Source: Gammaproteobacteria bacterium
GTDB lineage: Bacteria; Pseudomonadota; Gammaproteobacteria; Steroidobacterales; GCA-2729495
Direction: 5' to 3'
Assembly: GCA_015709695.1 (NCBI GenBank)
Contig: CP054183.1
Span: 1,786,992-1,850,991, forward strand
Length of the DNA stretch: 64,000 bases
Positions 59,374 through 64,000 of the stretch are shown here, one piece after another. A program made the position numbers and the translations under genes. Below the pieces are notes generated by a model. The model searched no databases. It saw only the letters and a program-made list of their open reading frames with translations, and had not been told where the DNA came from. Position 1 is the stretch's first letter, and each line of letters begins with the position of its first letter.

Positions 59374-62300
59374 CTACCGGTCGTAGGGCGTATAGCCCGG
59401 CTCGGTTCCGGTCGCACGCCGAATGTCGTCGAGCGCTCGTCTCTCCCGCGCGATCGGGTCGCCCGAAGCAGTACTGCGACCAACGTTCTCGTGGTATGGG
59501 TTCCCCGATGGATCTCGCGACGATATGTCGGGGAAGCGCCGCTTGCCCTCCGGCGTGATCACCGAGCGCTCCGGCAAACGACCTCCACCCGCCGTAATCG
59601 TATGGCCTTCTCGCTCAAGCTGCGCCGCGCGCTCGGCGACAGTTGCGCGGTGAGCCGTACCACCAAGTCGACCTCCCGCCCTTGCGGCTTTCGCCGCCCC
59701 AGCCTCCGCATCCGCCGCCTTCTTCGCAATTCGTCGCATCACTCCATAATTTGGCGATTCACCGGCGGTGAGGATATTGGCGCCAAGGCTTACTGCCGCA
59801 AGGAGCCGATCACGGTCGGTCGACTCCGGATCGATGATCAGCCAGATATCCACCGCCTCGCCGCAGCCCGGAAAAAAGTTGCAGATCATGTCTGCACCTA
59901 TTCCGGTCCAGTCAACCTCCCTCCAGTCCGGTTCGAAGCCCATGCGACCATCGGCGGCACTCATCGCCAGCGACCCGTTGCCCCAGGCACCAGATCCGAA
60001 GGTGCCAGACTCTCCCCAGCTGCCGTGCCCGGAGGACACCGTATTCCGACTCCCAGCTGATCCCCAACTGTGCCCGGCCGTAGTAGCTACAGCGGTCAGA
60101 CCCACGGACTTGAGGATGGAGGTGCAGGCCGGCGAGGCCGTCGCGTCACTTCCTACCTCGCAGACTGCGAATGCCACGAAAGCGATGATTTCCGGCCCTA
60201 CGTTCTTGACCCACTTGAAGCTGACCAGCCGCTTGAAGAAGTTGAACAACCCATACCCCGTCGGATCGGTGTAGGAGAGCGGGTTGTTGGCCACGTAGCT
60301 GTAGGGATTTAGGCTTTGCGGCATCTGCAGGTCATCGAGCAGCGGGTCCGGCGACAGGAACCGGCCAAGCGTTGGGTCATACACCCGCCCCTGCATGTGG
60401 ATCAACTGCACGTTGTCGAGCATCTCGTGCCCGGTGAACCCGCGGTGGTTCCACAGCGTCGCCGTCATCTGCGACCCGCTGCCGTCGTCGGTCCAGTTCG
60501 CATTGCGACGGCGCCCGAACGGGTCGTAGCTGTAGCTGAGGGTCTGGGCACCGGCGCCGATCGTCCGGTACTGCGAGGCCACGCTACCCAGGTGGTCACG
60601 CAGCGGGTAGTACGCCTCCCAGCCCACCCCGCCGCTGTCCTCGACCTGCGTGTACACCACCTGCCCGTTCGCCAGCGCATGGCTGCGGTACTCGGTGACG
60701 CTCGGCCCCACCTCTACCTCGAAGTGCGGCCCCACGTAGTAGATCGTCCGGGTCGCCCCCCCGGCCTTGGCCACCTGCTTGACGATCTGCCGGTCCGGCC
60801 CGTAGGTGAACGTGGTGCAGTCCCCACCGCAGTTGGCACTGCCCACGCTGATCTGCTTCGGCTTGCTGAACGCCGTCCAGGTGACCCAGCGGTCATACGC
60901 CGTCGTGCCGTTGAAAGCGCGGGTCAGCATGTTGCCGTTGGCGTCGTAGGTGTAGTAGTAGATGTTGCTGGCACTGCCGCAGCCGCTCGGATAGCTGTAG
61001 GCGGTGCTCGACACCGCGTGGGGCTTGCCCGGGGTGGTGTAGGTGTAGTAGTCGGTGTATCCGTCCGGCCGGCGCTTGGAGTTGATGTTACCGTCGATCG
61101 TGTAGCTCGTGTCCAGATTGGTGATCCCGTTGCGGGCACCATCGGTCAGCCGATTCAGTGCGTCATAGGTCAGCGTCTCGGTCAGCCCCGACTGGTTGCT
61201 GTCGGTGCGGCTCTTCAGGTTGCCCACCTTGTCCCAGGTGAACGACAGGTTCTGCACCCCCGTGGTCAGCCCCGGACCGGTCTTGATAGCGTTCACCAGC
61301 CCGTTGACCCGGTCGTAGAGCGTCTGTACGTCCAGGGCCCCGTTGCCCAGGCTCGCCTGCATCTCCCAGCCCCGCGCGTCCATCGCCACCAGGTCGTAGC
61401 GCGGATAGCTCACGCTGTTCTCCACCTGCGTGACGGTATCAAGATACCCGTTGCTGTAGGTGTAGACGAACTGCGGCCGCAGGCCGCTCACCGTGGTCGG
61501 GTAGGTGATCGTGCCCGGCCGCCCCTCGCCGTCATAGGTGTAGTCGGTGGTGTAGGAGCCCTGTGGCGCGCCGTTGATGCTGGTCACCGTCTGGCTCACC
61601 AGTGCCAGGCTGTTGTACTTGGAGGTCTCCTGGAACTCGATCGTGCTGCCCACCGCCCCGGCGTAGGTCGTTGCCGTCTGCAGCAGCCCCAGCCGGGCCC
61701 CCGTGCCGGCGTTCGTGTTGTCGTAATAACTCCACGTCGTCGTCGCGCTCTGCGTCGTCACCGGGTCGTAGTCCACCCGGTTCGTGAGCCGCCCCAGGGC
61801 GTCATAGGTGTTGGTCAGCGTCCAGTTCGGCCACGCCGTGCGCGCGTCACGGGCCCGGTAGAGCTCGCCCCACACCGTGTACTCATAGGTCCAGCTGCCC
61901 GCATCGGGGTCGCTCACCTCCGTAAGGAAGCCCCGCTCATCGTCATAGGTCATCGTTGTCGTGTGGTCGGCCGCATCGGTCACCGACTTCAACTCGCCCC
62001 AAGGCGTGTATCCGTAGCTTGTCGTCCCTCCCGGAAACGGTTCCTGTACTGTCACGAGGTTGCCTTGTGGATTCACCACGAACACTCGGGTACGCCCCTC
62101 CGTATCCGTGACCGTCGTGGTCAGTCGGTCGTACATCCAACTAGTCGTTTGCAGGCTGGTGTCCGCCTCACTCACTTGCCGACTCTCGCTCTTTATCCGG
62201 CCCACCAGGTCGTAGGTCCGCGTGAGGCCGTAATACATGCCGTCGACCACCCGGTACGGTACGGTCTCGTAAACGAGACGACCCATATCGTCATAGATGA

Positions 62301-64000
62301 GGATCTGCCGCGCCTGCCCGGATCCACTCGCCAGCAGGTTCGCCTTACCCACCACCCGCCCGTAGGCGTCCCGGTATGACTCCGACCAGAACCCGTCCGT
62401 GCGGGTCTCGCGGATCTTGTAGACGGCATTGGACGGCCAGCACCCTGAGCACGCCGTGTACGTGATCGTGGAGCTGCCCGCCGGCCGCGTCTCCGTGATC
62501 AGCCGCCCGAAGTCATCGTACGCCCAGCCCGTCGACTGCCCCTGCACGTTCGTCCGCCCGCTCTCCAGGCCAAGGGCGTTGTTCCAGGCGTGGCCCACCG
62601 CGTGGGCCACCCCACCCACCTGGATCGTCTCGCTCGTCGGGCGGATGTTCGCCGTATCGGTGTATTGCACCGTCACCTGGCGGCTCGGGGTGGCCGCTCC
62701 AGCCACATCCTGCATCATCGTCTGCAGACGCCCGAGGCTGTCATACGCGTAGGTGGTCTGCAGCTGCTTGGCCGTCGTCGTCCCCACCGTCTCCGTCCAG
62801 GGGCGGCAGTTGCTGTAATAGCTGAAGGCCACCTGGCGTGCCGGCGGCGTCGTCACCCCGTCGCTCTTCGTCACACTGACCGTCGCCGGCAACCCCAGGC
62901 ACCAGGCCGATACCCCGTTGTAGAATGTTCGGTCCGTCGTGCTGCTCAGGGTCGTCACACTCTGCGGCGAGGTGGTGGCCACCTCCTCGTGGCCGGGTGC
63001 CCCGTGGGTGTAGTTCCACGGGTAGCCGGACACGTTGGTCTTGTGCGTCACCGTGCGCGCCAGCTGCCCGTTGTGCGCCCCGCCGCTGTCCACCTCGTAG
63101 CTCTCCGTCACCTCCTGGTCCAGGTGCACGAAGTGGTACTGGTGGGCGCTGCCAGCGCCGTGATTACTGTCGGCCACCCCCGCCGGTACCGGCGTCTGCT
63201 CCGTCCACGTCGGGTCGTAGACCGATACCTTGTTGGCGCCGTTCCACACCGTCACCTTCTCCGGCCGGCCGATGAACGGGAAGCCCTGCTTGTACAGCGT
63301 CTCGGTCACCACACTGTTGCGCGAGTCGGTCTCCTTCACCGACTCGAAGCCGAGGTAGCCCCGGCCCGTGCCGTCCACCTTCGCGTTCCAATAGGCGTAA
63401 TGCGTCAGGAACGTCCCCGTCCCGACCCCGGTGGTCTCCTCCGTCTGGCTCACCACATACGTCGCCCCGCCGCGTACCAGCCGCGTCGTCGGCGGATTCA
63501 CCGTCGCGTTCGCCGTATAGCCCTCACCGGTCCCCGCGTTGTACGCCCAGTTCGTCAGCGCGTGATACGTCGGCTTGAATGTGCCACCCAAACCGTCGGT
63601 GACGCTTGCTAGCAGGTCAGCACGATTCCCGTTCCGGATTCGATGGCGCCATTTGGAACCGTTGTGCATGATCACATCGGCATAGCCATCACCAGTTGTG
63701 TCCGCAATCATCAATGTCGTCACCACGGCCGGGCTATCACCACCCACTCCAATAGATATCGACTCAAAACCATCACCATTCGAACGCCGGATGCACCACT
63801 GGGATCCGCATGCATAGAGCAAATCCTCTCGGCCGTCGCCATCGTAATCAATCGCAGCCATTGAGGCTGCGGGTGCACTGATACTCGCCCACTCAGTGTG
63901 GCCTTTGCCAATACTCAGGGTGTAGCGCCATGTGAAGCAGCCAGCACCACACGTTCCTGACATATACATGAAATCCGTTAGACCATCGCCGTTGATATCA
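59374..64000 (-). CDS. Rhs-repeat polymorphic toxin, 5' part outside window
   Basis: At least 1541 codons, open through the right edge. The visible N-terminal part has FG-GAP/VCBS-like motifs (DINGDGLTDF, DYDGDGREDLLY, DTTGDGYADVIMHNG), then many YD/Rhs repeats (YAYDSLGRLQTM, TYDALNRLTDG). The Rhs-associated core ends with GRFLSPDPLLDDLQMPQSLN, PYSYVANNPLSYTDPTGY. After the core come a hydrophobic pre-toxin region and a variable C-terminus ending RRFPDISSRDPSGNPYHENV, then ATGTEPGYTPYDR. The Asp and Glu spacing there suggests a PD-(D/E)XK-like nuclease, but only as inference. No VgrG or PAAR gene is in the window. Confidence 0.9.
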   Translation of the reverse strand, partial: DINGDGLTDFMYMSGTCGAGCFTWRYTLSIGKGHTEWASISAPAASMAAIDYDGDGREDLLYACGSQWCIRRSNGDGFESISIGVGGDSPAVVTTLMIADTTGDGYADVIMHNGSKWRHRIRNGNRADLLASVTDGLGGTFKPTYHALTNWAYNAGTGEGYTANATVNPPTTRLVRGGATYVVSQTEETTGVGTGTFLTHYAYWNAKVDGTGRGYLGFESVKETDSRNSVVTETLYKQGFPFIGRPEKVTVWNGANKVSVYDPTWTEQTPVPAGVADSNHGAGSAHQYHFVHLDQEVTESYEVDSGGAHNGQLARTVTHKTNVSGYPWNYTHGAPGHEEVATTSPQSVTTLSSTTDRTFYNGVSAWCLGLPATVSVTKSDGVTTPPARQVAFSYYSNCRPWTETVGTTTAKQLQTTYAYDSLGRLQTMMQDVAGAATPSRQVTVQYTDTANIRPTSETIQVGGVAHAVGHAWNNALGLESGRTNVQGQSTGWAYDDFGRLITETRPAGSSTITYTACSGCWPSNAVYKIRETRTDGFWSESYRDAYGRVVGKANLLASGSGQARQILIYDDMGRLVYETVPYRVVDGMYYGLTRTYDLVGRIKSESRQVSEADTSLQTTSWMYDRLTTTVTDTEGRTRVFVVNPQGNLVTVQEPFPGGTTSYGYTPWGELKSVTDAADHTTTMTYDDERGFLTEVSDPDAGSWTYEYTVWGELYRARDARTAWPNWTLTNTYDALGRLTNRVDYDPVTTQSATTTWSYYDNTNAGTGARLGLLQTATTYAGAVGSTIEFQETSKYNSLALVSQTVTSINGAPQGSYTTDYTYDGEGRPGTITYPTTVSGLRPQFVYTYSNGYLDTVTQVENSVSYPRYDLVAMDARGWEMQASLGNGALDVQTLYDRVNGLVNAIKTGPGLTTGVQNLSFTWDKVGNLKSRTDSNQSGLTETLTYDALNRLTDGARNGITNLDTSYTIDGNINSKRRPDGYTDYYTYTTPGKPHAVSSTAYSYPSGCGSASNIYYYTYDANGNMLTRAFNGTTAYDRWVTWTAFSKPKQISVGSANCGGDCTTFTYGPDRQIVKQVAKAGGATRTIYYVGPHFEVEVGPSVTEYRSHALANGQVVYTQVEDSGGVGWEAYYPLRDHLGSVASQYRTIGAGAQTLSYSYDPFGRRRNANWTDDGSGSQMTATLWNHRGFTGHEMLDNVQLIHMQGRVYDPTLGRFLSPDPLLDDLQMPQSLNPYSYVANNPLSYTDPTGYGLFNFFKRLVSFKWVKNVGPEIIAFVAFAVCEVGSDATASPACTSILKSVGLTAVATTAGHSWGSAGSRNTVSSGHGSWGESGTFGSGAWGNGSLAMSAADGRMGFEPDWREVDWTGIGADMICNFFPGCGEAVDIWLIIDPESTDRDRLLAAVSLGANILTAGESPNYGVMRRIAKKAADAEAGAAKAARAGGRLGGTAHRATVAERAAQLEREGHTITAGGGRLPERSVITPEGKRRFPDISSRDPSGNPYHENVGRSTASGDPIARERRALDDIRRATGTEPGYTPYDR

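Overview
The window is high-GC, gene-dense bacterial DNA, most likely from a gammaproteobacterium. The clues are a CmoA-type enzyme, Xanthomonadales-like S46 and GlyGly-CTERM S8 peptidases, CcoI/CcoS, PurU, a FadD-like ligase, and the partial repeat 'aggtgcctgac(t/c)tattt'. A Nevskiales, Steroidobacterales or Xanthomonadales relative is a guess. No rRNA, tRNA, CRISPR array or insertion sequence was seen, and no gap longer than about 250 bases lacks a gene.

Region by region. (1) 1-3.8 kb: the 5' end of an acetolactate synthase small-subunit gene, a CmoA-like carboxy-SAM synthase translationally coupled to a membrane methyltransferase, and a divergent catalytic acetolactate synthase. (2) 3.8-12.2 kb, minus strand: secreted S8 protease, SulP transporter, aldehyde dehydrogenase, DUF1838-like protein, Kup potassium transporter and pterin carbinolamine dehydratase. 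(3) 12.2-23.9 kb, minus strand: a compact nine-gene cluster that I consider the best candidate for an undescribed system. It holds two lipoproteins, a membrane Ser/Thr kinase, an FHA-PEGA-FGE-fold protein, a small membrane protein, a TolQ/ExbB/MotA-type channel, an actin-fold-FHA protein, and two ExbD/MotB-like proteins whose extracytoplasmic part is a vWA domain.

(4) 24.1-29.2 kb: fatty acid and acyl-CoA genes (MaoC, crotonase, FadD) and an S46 dipeptidyl-peptidase. (5) 29.3-33.9 kb: a fused HMG-CoA reductase-mevalonate kinase overlapping a type I IPP isomerase gene, then Fe-superoxide dismutase, a small exported protein and Hsp20. (6) 34-42.5 kb: housekeeping metabolism (trans-sulfuration enzyme, cupin, acyl-CoA dehydrogenase, glutamine synthetase-like ligase, PurU, DAHP synthase, a beta-propeller protein, GNAT). 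(7) 42.6-53.8 kb: a probable catabolic locus with an exported SDR, EAL phosphodiesterase, Rieske oxygenase, MFS transporter, tandem paralogous cupins, a small protein, a PuuE-like deacetylase-fold hydrolase and an isochorismatase-fold amidohydrolase. Divergent from these are an unknown gene and a TonB-dependent receptor.

(8) 53.9-56.6 kb: copper ATPase CcoI and the short CcoS, both for cbb3 oxidase assembly. (9) 56.6-64 kb: an accessory island with regulator remnants, an orphan antitoxin, a VapBC-like PIN pair, and a large Rhs protein running off the window end. Behind the Rhs gene lie its likely immunity gene, then a displaced toxin tail with a second immunity gene.

Functions come from motif recognition in the translated sequence, without database searches. 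Many very long antisense reading frames are GC-codon shadows and were left out.
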